The position numbers were made by a program, and so were the translations under genes. From Geomonas edaphica (GTDB lineage Bacteria > Desulfobacterota > Desulfuromonadia > Geobacterales > Geobacteraceae), in NCBI RefSeq assembly GCF_004917075.1, contig NZ_SSYB01000001.1, forward strand, positions 1 through 64,000: 64,000 nucleotides of DNA. The letters are read 5' to 3'. Shown here piece after piece: positions 9,911 through 16,943 of the stretch (the stretch's first letter is position 1; each line of letters begins with the position of its first letter). Under the pieces are notes generated by a model. It had not been told where the DNA came from. It made no database searches and saw only the letters and a list, made by a program, of their open reading frames with translations.

Positions 9911-10488
9911 GTATTATCCTGACGCGTCGGGCCCAACTCCTTTACGATTTCGTAGCGAAGCTCGACCATTCCGGTGCCCATCTGCTGGACTGACGTGAGG
10001 CGTAGCACAGGGCTCAAGATGCGCCGCGGAAGTAGCGGTTTACCCTTGCCCAAGATGGCCGAGCCGACCTGAACGATGAGCTCGTCAAGCAGTCCGGCGT
10101 CGTAGAACTGTCCAGCCAGGTCGCCGCCTCCAACCACCCAAATATTCTTCTCTTTCGCGGCTACGCGCATCTCACTGAACACATCTGCTACGCTCCCTTT
10201 ACAGAACCTGATGTCGGCTCCCTGAATCACGGGGAGGACACGGTTGGTGAATATCCACGTCGGCTGCGTATATGGCCAAGGGGAACCAGTCTCCGCGGCG
10301 ACAGAGTCTGCGTTACGGAGAATCCACTCATAAGTGGAAGACCCCATGGCCAATGCTCCGACCTCAGCGATGAACGTCGGGTAGCTAGACTCTTCCAGAC
10401 TACCAAGCGGAAAGAGCCAGTCCAGCGAATCGGTCTCGGTCGCAATGAAGCCGTCAAGGGTTGAAGCGACATAGTATTGAGTTTTCAC
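9907..10488 (-). CDS. Dihydrofolate reductase family protein (RibD C-terminal fold)
   Basis: The protein begins YYVASTLDGFIATETDSLDWL, matching the N-terminus of the DHFR/RibD-C family (the YwjB/YyaP type). It contains the VVGGGDLAGQFYDAGLLDELIVQV stretch typical of the NADPH-binding fold. The start is taken as GTG at 10488 (GGGAGAG nine bases upstream) because family members begin just before YYVA; an ATG at 10560 would add 24 residues. These proteins are presumed NADPH-dependent reductases, but the substrate is unknown. It is the first gene of a two-gene operon with the transglutaminase-like gene. Confidence 0.82.
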   Translation of the reverse strand: MKTQYYVASTLDGFIATETDSLDWLFPLGSLEESSYPTFIAEVGALAMGSSTYEWILRNADSVAAETGSPWPYTQPTWIFTNRVLPVIQGADIRFCKGSVADVFSEMRVAAKEKNIWVVGGGDLAGQFYDAGLLDELIVQVGSAILGKGKPLLPRRILSPVLRLTSVQQMGTGMVELRYEIVKELGPTRQDNT

Positions 10489-10683
10489 GAATGCTCTCTC
10501 CCATGTATTTGCGACTCCACGTGCCACTGAGGGCGCAGAGGTTTCTGTCACAGAAACCATATAATTGAATTCCGGATTTTAGGTTCAGCTTGTCGTCTCG
10601 TCAACTTTCGAATGAGACATGCTGTGTCGGGACAGGCGGCGCCATGCTGCTGGTGGCTGTAAAAAGTGAAGAGGGGAGAAAAG

Positions 10684-10719
10684 AAAAAGGGCCTACAGTG
10701 TGATCACTGTAGGCCCTTT
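10684..10719 (-). terminator. Original tRNA-Cys terminator stranded beyond attL
   Basis: A perfect 15-bp stem with a TGAT loop (10686-10700 with 10705-10719) is followed on the minus strand by a T-rich tail. It directly follows the truncated tRNA-Cys 3' end in attL, so it is probably the terminator that served the tRNA before the element inserted. Confidence 0.8.
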
Positions 10720-10723
10720 CTAT

Positions 10724-10770
10724 TTGGAGGCGGCAATCGGATTTGAACCGATGAATGAAGGATTTGCAGT
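10724..10770. repeat. attL: 47-bp copy of the tRNA-Cys 3' end
   Basis: This sequence is identical to 22030-22076 and covers the tRNA-Cys anticodon (GCA) through the CCA end. The D-arm side is missing here, so it is a remnant and not a functional tRNA. It marks the left boundary of the integrated element. Confidence 0.93.
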
Positions 10771-10784
10771 TTAAGTAATCCTTA

Positions 10785-10932
10785 TTTTCAGGCTGTTTCA
10801 CGGCGGTTCACGTCATTTCAAATTAAAGCCTAACATATTGACAATGCACCATTTTTCGTGTAATTATCTTTTCAGGGTGTTTCACGACATACCGTCCAAG
10901 CACAGACTTTTTTACAGCGATATTACAGCGAT
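10785..10932. promoter_or_regulatory. Left-end integrase arm-type sites (proposed)
   Basis: Two kinds of direct repeat lie between attL and the integrase. TTTTCAGGnTGTTTCACG occurs at 10785-10802 and 10869-10886, and TTACAGCGAT occurs at 10912-10921 and 10923-10932. The second recurs at the right end of the element, as expected for integrase arm sites. They also sit where the integrase promoter should be, so they may autoregulate it. Confidence 0.6.
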
Positions 10933-10956
10933 CGCTGCAAAAAACACGAGGGGAAA

Positions 10957-12282
10957 ATGGCACGAACCAAAAGCACGATGTTCACCGACACCATGATACG
11001 GAAGCTGAAACCCGAGGAGGTGAAGTACACTCGCTCCGAGGGGAACGGGTTCACCGTCAGGGTACTTCCTTCCGGGGCAAAGGTCTGGCTTTACCTCTAC
11101 GGGATGGATGGGAAGCGCTGGGAGCTGAACCTTGGGACCTATCCGCAATTGTCGCTGGAGGAGGCGCGGGACCAGTTCGAGGCGGCCCGCAAGAAGGTGA
11201 AGGGGGGAGTGAACCCGGCTACCGAATCCGAGGAGGTGGCGGAAGAGGTGCCTGAGGAACGAAGACGTGACCTCACTTTCGACGAGTTGGCCCGGGAGTA
11301 CATCGCAAACAACGTCGAGGGGCAGCTTGTCGAATCATCGGTGTACGGCATCAAGCGCATACTGTTGACGACGGGGAAGAAGGGGACCCTCGATGATTTT
11401 AAGACCTGGCGCTCCAGGAAGGTCGCGAGCATTACGACGGAGGAGACGGCGAAGCTCGTCAAGGACGTCTCGGTGAGGTCGGCGGCAGCCGCGCGTAACC
11501 TGATCCGCGCTGCGCGGCCAATGTTCTCCTATGCACTGGCGCGGGAGATAGTCAAGACGAACCCCTTCATCCTCGGTAGTGTGAAGAGTTTCCTTTCCAA
11601 GCCGGTGCAGGTGAGGCTGGTTCCTGGCGTCAGGAGCAGGACCTTCAGCGAGGATGAGATAAGGCATTTCTGGAAGGAACTCTCCAAGGCCACCGGGGGC
11701 ATTGAGGCGAGGAATGCCCTGCGCCTGATCCTCCTCACTGGGCAGCGACCGGGCGAGGTGCTAGGGCTGCACTCTGACGAGATCGAGGGTAACTGGTGGA
11801 CGCTTCCAAAGGAGAGGACCAAGGCCCGCTACGACAAGAACCGCATGGACCACCGTGTATTCCTGGTGCCCGAGGCGCTGGCGCTGATCGGTGACAAGAA
11901 GGGATACATTTTCGAGTCGCGGGTGAAAAAGCGGGGGGGCGGGGAGGCAGAGCTGAGACCGATATCGACCAACGCCCTCGGGCATCTGGTTCTTGTAAAC
12001 AAGTACCTTGGACTGCCTCCATGGGGGCCGCACGATCTGCGCCGTACCTGCCGCACCTACATGTCCGACATCGACGGCATCAGTGCGAGCGCCGCCGAGG
12101 CGATCCTGAATCACGCCAGGGAAGGGACCAAGAAGAACTACGACCACCACCGGTACCTTCGCCAGATCGAGACGGCCCTTACTCTTTGGCGCGATAAGTT
12201 GGTGGAGATCATGGGTGAGCCGTTGGTTCGGGAATTGCCGGATAACGTGATACCAATCAGGCGGCGAAACGTGGAGGCATAG
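10957..12282 (+). CDS. int: Tyrosine-type integrase (P4-like, DUF4102 N-terminus)
   Basis: This 441-residue site-specific recombinase has an N-terminal arm-binding DUF4102-like region (residues about 1-85, KLKPEEVKYTRSEGNGFTVRV and LGTYPQLSLEEARD). A SAM-like core-binding domain follows at about 105-205, and then the catalytic domain. Catalytic residues are visible: Arg in LTGQRPGE, HDLRRT, LNHAREG and the Tyr nucleophile in KNYDHHRYL. It starts at ATG after GAGGGGAAA. It sits beside attL and should catalyse insertion into and excision from tRNA-Cys. Confidence 0.95.
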   Translation: MARTKSTMFTDTMIRKLKPEEVKYTRSEGNGFTVRVLPSGAKVWLYLYGMDGKRWELNLGTYPQLSLEEARDQFEAARKKVKGGVNPATESEEVAEEVPEERRRDLTFDELAREYIANNVEGQLVESSVYGIKRILLTTGKKGTLDDFKTWRSRKVASITTEETAKLVKDVSVRSAAAARNLIRAARPMFSYALAREIVKTNPFILGSVKSFLSKPVQVRLVPGVRSRTFSEDEIRHFWKELSKATGGIEARNALRLILLTGQRPGEVLGLHSDEIEGNWWTLPKERTKARYDKNRMDHRVFLVPEALALIGDKKGYIFESRVKKRGGGEAELRPISTNALGHLVLVNKYLGLPPWGPHDLRRTCRTYMSDIDGISASAAEAILNHAREGTKKNYDHHRYLRQIETALTLWRDKLVEIMGEPLVRELPDNVIPIRRRNVEA

Positions 12283-12375
12283 GAGTTGGGCTGGAGGAGG
12301 CACAATGCGGACGTGTTGAAATCCAGCCAAAGTAGTGATTTTTAGCTGATGAGTTGACTGATGAATAGGAGAAAA

Positions 12376-12468
12376 ATGTCTCACGGGATGAAGGCTGTGC
12401 CTCTGGGGGGCTTCCAAGGTGGGCGCGCAGCAAACAGGATGCTGGAAAGACAGCGAAAGGCGGTTTGA
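12376..12468 (+). CDS. Possible 30-residue small protein after int
   Basis: An ATG preceded by AGGAGAAAA opens a 30-codon frame (MSHGMKAVPLGGFQGGRAAN then RMLERQRKAV). It is short and basic, with no recognised family. The stop codon lies within the stem of the terminator that follows. The strong ribosome site is the only positive evidence, so it could be chance. Confidence 0.35.
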   Translation: MSHGMKAVPLGGFQGGRAANRMLERQRKAV

Positions 12469-12486
12469 CGACCGCCCCCGCTTTTT
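12453..12486 (+). terminator. Terminator after int
   Basis: GGCGGT-ttgacg-ACCGCC is followed by CCCGCTTTTT. It ends the integrase transcript before the convergent small gene at 12492. Confidence 0.6.
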
Positions 12487-12491
12487 GATCG

Positions 12492-12770
12492 CTATAGGTT
12501 GTTTTTTAGCCAGTTACCACCTTCTTCGCTGAAACCTCTCCATGCCGCTGCATCGTTGGAGACATCAATGACCAAAAGCTCGTCGTTTCTGTCGAGGAAC
12601 GGTGTAAGGTGGTCCCTCATTTGTACAGGCGTCTTCGTCGTCTTAACTAGCCACGTCGAGTCAAGGTGATGCCACCACGCCGCCTCTGCCTTGATAGCTG
12701 TTATAAGTTTTTTGTAATCCTCGCTGGTCTCTTCCTTATTTAAGTCGTATCCTATCAGTAATGTACCCAA
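12492..12770 (-). CDS. Small 'SinR family'-type protein (Cas2-like length, function unknown)
   Basis: The 92-residue protein begins LLIGYDLNK, has an AAWWHHLDSTWLVKT core and ends NWLKNNL. These features recall a widespread group of about 90-residue proteins often labelled SinR family, unrelated in evident function to Bacillus SinR. The YDLN start is reminiscent of ferredoxin-like Cas2/VapD-fold proteins, which is an inference from pattern only. The start is TTG with AAAGGAG eight to nine bases upstream. It is a single gene on the minus strand, convergent with int. Confidence 0.7.
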   Translation of the reverse strand: MGTLLIGYDLNKEETSEDYKKLITAIKAEAAWWHHLDSTWLVKTTKTPVQMRDHLTPFLDRNDELLVIDVSNDAAAWRGFSEEGGNWLKNNL

Positions 12771-12790
12771 AATTTCTTCTCCTTTGTGTT

Positions 12791-12967
12791 AGGGATCCCG
12801 GACTATCCCTGCCGAGACTTAAGGGCCTTTGGGAATCAGATTTTCCTTGCGAGGCCCTTCTCCTTTGTAATAAAAAGAGAACGCGTTCAGGATCGCGAGG
12901 CACCGACCTTGCCATACCGGAGTGGTAGCTCCCCCATCTTTGCAGAGAAGGGGGAGCTTTTTCTTTT
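12791..12967 (+). ncRNA. Candidate structured small RNA with terminator
   Basis: There is no protein-like frame here, but three hairpins follow each other. The first is AGGGAT/ATCCCT at 12791-12810. The second is AAGGGCCT with AGGCCCTT at 12821-12859. The third is a strong AGCTCCCCC/GGGGGAGCT stem at 12927-12958, followed by TTTTTCTTTT. The last is a plus-strand intrinsic terminator with no open frame upstream to serve, which suggests a small non-coding transcript. A promoter was not clearly seen. Confidence 0.4.
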
Positions 12968-13267
12968 GTGAGGTTAACGTAGGAAAAATAAACATGGCAG
13001 CTGTAAAAATAAAGGCTTGTAAGGTGACTGTAGAAATTATTTTAAATTAATGGGGTGGTGTGAGACCCTCAATGACAGGTAGGTAGGGTTGGTTTCAAAC
13101 GGAACTATCAGAGCATTAGTGAGTGCGTCTTTTAGTTTATTATTTTTTTATGAGACTATATTTGGGCTGACTTGTGTTTTATTTAATGATACTGTGCCAA
13201 ACACTCAGACCGGAGAAGTCCATTTGGCGTCTTTACCCGGTGCGTGAATTTACCGCTGGAGGGATGT
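12968..13267. other. AT-rich upstream region of the cargo module
   Basis: This 300-bp stretch is markedly AT-rich compared with the rest of the window and contains no plausible gene. It presumably holds the promoter of the 13268 gene. Nothing more specific could be recognised. Confidence 0.5.
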
Positions 13268-14185
13268 ATGCCACCGCAAGTCAGAAAATTCTTTTTTGAT
13301 TTCTACCAACTCGAAACGGCTGCGGGCAATGCTGGTTTGGCGCCCATGGCTCCTCTCCATGTTTTAGAGGAGTTTAAGAGAAAATTTGATACTCCTGGAG
13401 AGAATACGGTTCGGACGCTGAACGGGAAAACCCTTGAGCTGCGTAATATTGAGCGCACTGAGTATGGCTTTAGGGGGATTATTGGCAAGTACAGACGATC
13501 CCAATTACCCCATGCGGCTGTCCCTGGTGGTGACGAAAGGGAGCTAGAACTAAACGCAGATGAGCATTTAGTAGAGAAGTCATATTTCAAGTTTTTTTCA
13601 GATTATTCACTGCTGGTCTTGCAGCGAAACCATTTTGCGGTAGGTCCAGTATACTTAGGCATGTACTTGTCCATTAATGGATATACCACCATACTCAACC
13701 CCGTAATCGAACCGGCTGATTTGCAAATGCTGATGAGAAATACTACTCAGGTCAGAAATATCAAGATGACAATTGCCAGACCTGTAAATCCAGAACTTTT
13801 CCAAAATATTGAACACGATTTCACTAATTCAATTATTGCCAGTTTGAACTCATCTAATTCAGCATCTATCAATATCTCACTTAGAGGAGATGGACATTCG
13901 CTAGACCCAACGAAAAGATATCTGGAAAGATCACTCAAGAATGCTATTCTTGAAATTAAACGTAACTTCGATCTGAAAAAGGCTAATATTGGGCTTGAAG
14001 AAAACGGCGTGGTACATCCAGTGGATCTTGTTACTGATCGTCTTGCTACTACCAAAGATATTCAGATGGTAGGGCGATACCCAAGTGCCGTGGATATGTG
14101 GGATGGATTGCGTGAGGCAAGGCAGGTTAAAGAAGTTGAATTAGTTGCCTATTTTGGAGCTCTAAATGGGCCAAGGCTCAGGTAA
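13268..14185 (+). CDS. Unrecognised soluble cargo protein (305 aa), first gene of a two-gene module
   Basis: The start is ATG 13268 with GGAGGGA upstream; an earlier frame start at 13244 lacks a site. The protein is mixed alpha/beta by appearance, with no signal peptide, no membrane segment and no nucleotide-binding motif that I recognise. Notable segments are SYFKFFSDYSLLVLQRNHFA near residues 110-130 and a charged C-terminal half containing DPTKRYLERSLKNAILEIKR. The gene overlaps the following membrane-protein gene by 20 bp, so the products are probably made together. Base composition is far more AT-rich than the flanking chromosome. The pairing of a soluble protein of about 300 residues with a small multi-helix membrane protein resembles two-gene anti-phage systems such as Kiwa. 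I see no sequence match to those proteins. Confidence 0.8.
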   Translation: MPPQVRKFFFDFYQLETAAGNAGLAPMAPLHVLEEFKRKFDTPGENTVRTLNGKTLELRNIERTEYGFRGIIGKYRRSQLPHAAVPGGDERELELNADEHLVEKSYFKFFSDYSLLVLQRNHFAVGPVYLGMYLSINGYTTILNPVIEPADLQMLMRNTTQVRNIKMTIARPVNPELFQNIEHDFTNSIIASLNSSNSASINISLRGDGHSLDPTKRYLERSLKNAILEIKRNFDLKKANIGLEENGVVHPVDLVTDRLATTKDIQMVGRYPSAVDMWDGLREARQVKEVELVAYFGALNGPRLR

Positions 14186-14642
14186 ACATACTTACACTCT
14201 GCTTGCAGTGGTTGGTTCTGCCTTGGCGGCCTACGCCTCATTGGGACCTCTCGCTCAACTCAGTGTTTCAACCATGCAGCCACTTGCATCTACTGTTGCC
14301 ACAGTAGCTGGAATTCTGGTCGGATTTTTAATGGCATCAGTAACGATCATCATGTCAGCTAACAACAATGCTTTGGTGCAGAATACTAAACTCACTAATT
14401 ACTTGCCTGGGTTGTTGCATAGATTGCACGTGGCCATGGCTTGGCTAATATCTGTATGCGTTATTTTTCTTGTGTGTATGGTAATCCCAGAAACTTCCTT
14501 CATTCAAACTGATTTGTCAGTCTTGAATGGTAAAAAGTACTTACTTATCGTACTCGATGTTGGTGTGTTTATTTTCTGTATGTCCTTATACAATTTCATT
14601 ATGGTTTGGAAAGAATTTACTAGATTTGCAAAAATATTATAG
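14166..14642 (+). CDS. Small integral membrane protein (four predicted helices), partner of 13268 gene
   Basis: The 158-residue product has four hydrophobic segments: about 7-28 (LLAVVGSALAAYASLG), 39-62 (VATVAGILVGFLMASVTIIM), 82-104 (MAWLISVCVIFLVCMVI) and 118-141 (YLLIVLDVGVFIFCMSLY). Short loops join them and a basic tail follows. It has no recognised family motif. Its ATG lies inside the end of the upstream frame (20-bp overlap) with GGAG six bases upstream, which suggests translational coupling. It is likely an inner-membrane partner or effector of the soluble protein; a role in defence is inference from gene context only. Confidence 0.8.
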   Translation: MGQGSGKHTYTLLAVVGSALAAYASLGPLAQLSVSTMQPLASTVATVAGILVGFLMASVTIIMSANNNALVQNTKLTNYLPGLLHRLHVAMAWLISVCVIFLVCMVIPETSFIQTDLSVLNGKKYLLIVLDVGVFIFCMSLYNFIMVWKEFTRFAKIL

Positions 14643-14658
14643 ATTGTGAGGAAGGAAC

Positions 14659-14883
14659 GTGCCAAAGACAAGAAACGTTGTGAAGCATCTAAGTGTTGAA
14701 CAGGCTAAAGGTAGGAGAATTTGTCATGCCAATGCAAAACATACGATTGAACCTGGGGAGTACCATCTAGCTCAAGAGACGGCTCCGATGGTCCGGGAAA
14801 ATATCTGTTTGAAGTGTGCTGGGAAAATACTTGATGTTGCACAGCAACATTTAACTGACTTGCGACAACAGCTGGATGTGTAA
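14659..14883 (+). CDS. Small Cys/His protein, probable zinc ribbon
   Basis: The 74-residue protein starts at GTG 14659 after GAAGGAA. It carries RRICHANAKHTIEPGEYHL and ENICLKCAGKIL, a CxH...H...CxxC arrangement spaced as in small metal-binding treble-clef or zinc-ribbon proteins. It follows the membrane-protein gene by 16 bp in the same direction, so it may be the third gene of the cargo operon. No specific family is recognised. Confidence 0.65.
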   Translation: MPKTRNVVKHLSVEQAKGRRICHANAKHTIEPGEYHLAQETAPMVRENICLKCAGKILDVAQQHLTDLRQQLDV

Positions 14884-15072
14884 AAATTTCCCCACCGCAC
14901 CAACGCTTTGACTTTGGGTATAGGAGTACTACGTCGGGAAGAGAGGCCCGGCCATCCAGGGTTGCAGCACATCGCTTGATCACGCTTCTCAGTTTGAAGG
15001 TGTGGGGCCGCTTCTCATTCGGGAGACGACGAATCGATGTTGCTGGCTTCTGTCGCCAGCATCCATTAGGCA

Positions 15073-16014
15073 TCAGCAGAACATTTCATATTCTGATTGT
15101 AAGTCATCATATTCGACTAATAGAAGCAATAATCCCTTCAGAGGTACCCTCATTGCTTGAGTAAATGAAAAGTACTCGCCGGTGGCTGCTATCTCAAATT
15201 TGTGTATTTTCTCAAGTATTCCAAAGATAGTAGAGTATGTGTATATAAGTACAGTAGATGAATCTTTCAGTACAATCTTTGAAGATTTTGATAATTGACC
15301 GAATAAAGCAGTATTAAAGTATTCGGTTTCAGATGATAGGGCAAACCCTCCAAGAACATTAGTTAAATAGTCAATGTGAACTGATCTCGAATAATGATTA
15401 TATAAAGTCTCTCTAGTTTGTGCCATCAGGTTATTATTGTCAAACCAGATGCGCCGCTCTATTGCATTCAAATGACTATTCAACTTTTTAGGCTTAAAAT
15501 GTTTATACCACAGTTCCCTGGCTTCTTCCGAGGCCCTCCCTTGGCAGTACAACCGGAATAACTCTCTGTCTGATAGTATTGACAAAAGTAGCCAGCAGTG
15601 TTCCAGTAAAACCCTGATAAGTGATCTTGCCGGAGTATTTAGCCCACTTTCTACTAACTTTAAAATTGAAATAGAATAATTAGATATAACGATTAAAGAA
15701 GAGCTAAGCACGAAATTCGGGTTAGGATTACTTGCACCAAGCCAGTCTGCTGGAAGCATCTCTACCTTGTCGTGCTCTACAGCTAGCGCAAGAAACCCGA
15801 AAAGAATTCCGCATACGTACCCTATACTTAATAATTCCGATAATTCACTTCTGCTCTCGATAAAAGTCTCTCGTTGACAGTCACTGAAAAACCTGTCGAG
15901 AACGTCAAGGTTACTAAGCTTAGCCGCAGCACGGACTTCTTTAGGACCATTCTTCCGAATTTCACGGAAACATGTCTTCAATATGTTTCTAACATTTTCA
16001 TTTTGAATATTCAT
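15073..16014 (-). CDS. Unrecognised helical cargo protein (DUF5677-like appearance)
   Basis: The 313-residue protein is largely alpha-helical and AT-rich in codon use. The segment SGLNTPARSLIRVLLEHCWLLL resembles the R-x-hydrophobic-E-H core of DUF5677-type helical proteins, a weak resemblance that I would not rely on alone. Hydrophobic stretches near residues 65-80 and 105-120 may be buried helices rather than membrane segments. No clear ribosome site precedes the ATG. It is convergent with the 13268-14883 cargo operon, in the same AT-rich block, and shares orientation with the higA-higB pair beside it. Confidence 0.7.
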   Translation of the reverse strand: MNIQNENVRNILKTCFREIRKNGPKEVRAAAKLSNLDVLDRFFSDCQRETFIESRSELSELLSIGYVCGILFGFLALAVEHDKVEMLPADWLGASNPNPNFVLSSSLIVISNYSISILKLVESGLNTPARSLIRVLLEHCWLLLSILSDRELFRLYCQGRASEEARELWYKHFKPKKLNSHLNAIERRIWFDNNNLMAQTRETLYNHYSRSVHIDYLTNVLGGFALSSETEYFNTALFGQLSKSSKIVLKDSSTVLIYTYSTIFGILEKIHKFEIAATGEYFSFTQAMRVPLKGLLLLLVEYDDLQSEYEMFC

Positions 16015-16042
16015 TCTTGTATTTGTGGAATATTGCCACTAA

Positions 16043-16369
16043 TCAGGCCTTCATTGCCTCATCGAGATCTTTAAACTGGTTGATCCGAACGCTGCCGTCC
16101 GGGAAACGGGCTACTACCTCCAGGTCGCCTCCCATCGCCTTGATCACGTCTCTAAGGGTGGAGATGTACATGTCGGTCCGCTTCTCGATCCGGGACACGT
16201 TGGACTGGTTGGTGTGAAGGCTTTTCGCCATCTGCTGCTGGCTCATCTTCCTCGCTTGGCGCAACTCTTGGAGCGGCATTTCCTTCAGAATCTGGTGGGT
16301 CTGCTCTTCCGCCTGGGCGCGTGCGGTAGGCGCCATCTTGGCTCGCAGTTCGCTATATTTCCTTGCCAT
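16043..16369 (-). CDS. higA: HigA-type antitoxin (XRE helix-turn-helix)
   Basis: The 108-residue protein has a C-terminal helix-turn-helix (LRQARKMSQQQMAKSLHTNQ, then SNVSRIEKRTD) and the DVIKAMGGDLEVVARFPDG segment typical of HigA2/XRE antitoxins. The gene lies two bases downstream of the toxin gene, the usual higB-higA order. It should neutralise the toxin and, with it, repress the promoter through the palindrome at 16734-16747. Confidence 0.85.
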   Translation of the reverse strand: MARKYSELRAKMAPTARAQAEEQTHQILKEMPLQELRQARKMSQQQMAKSLHTNQSNVSRIEKRTDMYISTLRDVIKAMGGDLEVVARFPDGSVRINQFKDLDEAMKA

Positions 16370-16371
16370 TG

Positions 16372-16731
16372 CTATTTACCTCCCTGTTCTTCCACTTCTT
16401 CCAGATACTCGTCATAAAGCCGGTCGGCTATTGGGACATTGACCTTGTACCAGCGGCTGTTACCGGTCTTGTCGCCTCCCAAAAGCATTATCGCCGTGCG
16501 GCTGGGATCGAAGGCATAGAGCACGCGCAAAGGGCGGCCTTGGTGCTGGATGCGCAACTCCCGCATGTGAGAATGCTTGGAGCCGCTGACGCCTGATGAG
16601 TAGGGGAAGGGAAGGTTGGGGCCGCACTCCTCGAGGAGGCCGACCACCGTGTCCACATCGATCTGTGCCGCCTCGGTGAGATCCTCCCACCATTGTCCAA
16701 ATTCGTCGGTAAACTCGATATCCCATACCAT
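16372..16731 (-). CDS. higB: HigB/RelE-type toxin
   Basis: The 119-residue protein (WDIEFTDEFGQWWEDLTE, SHMRELRIQHQGRPLRVLYAF then DPSRTAIMLLGGDKTGN) matches the phage-derived Gp49/HigB branch of RelE-fold mRNA interferases. It is expected to cleave translated mRNA when free. The conserved basic and aromatic residues of the C-terminal half are present, and the length is normal. It is the first gene of the pair, transcribed from a promoter overlapping a perfect palindrome. It probably stabilises the mobile element. Confidence 0.85.
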   Translation of the reverse strand: MVWDIEFTDEFGQWWEDLTEAAQIDVDTVVGLLEECGPNLPFPYSSGVSGSKHSHMRELRIQHQGRPLRVLYAFDPSRTAIMLLGGDKTGNSRWYKVNVPIADRLYDEYLEEVEEQGGK

Positions 16732-16733
16732 AG

Positions 16734-16747
16734 AAGGTATATACCTT
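16734..16747. promoter_or_regulatory. Palindromic operator of higB-higA
   Basis: AAGGTATATACCTT is a perfect 14-bp palindrome lying three bases upstream of the higB start codon. This is the position expected for autorepression by HigA or HigBA. Confidence 0.7.
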
Positions 16748-16943
16748 AGAAGTCATATTTGAGCAACGGTTTTTGCTTGTGTCGCCTCTCCGCTATTGGC
16801 GTAACGCCAAAGCGAGGAACTACAAGCCTCTTTTCGGTGTCGATCTTCTCTGCGCCCATATCTCCCTATAGGGGGTAGCGGGAATGCCTGTTGTATGCCG
16901 TTTTTGAAAATCTAATCTTCACGGGGCCACTCTGGTGCCTTGA

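Noticed and set aside
10724-10770. Second tRNA-Cys gene
   Set aside because: Only the 3' part is present; the acceptor 5' strand and D-arm are missing, so it is the att duplicate.
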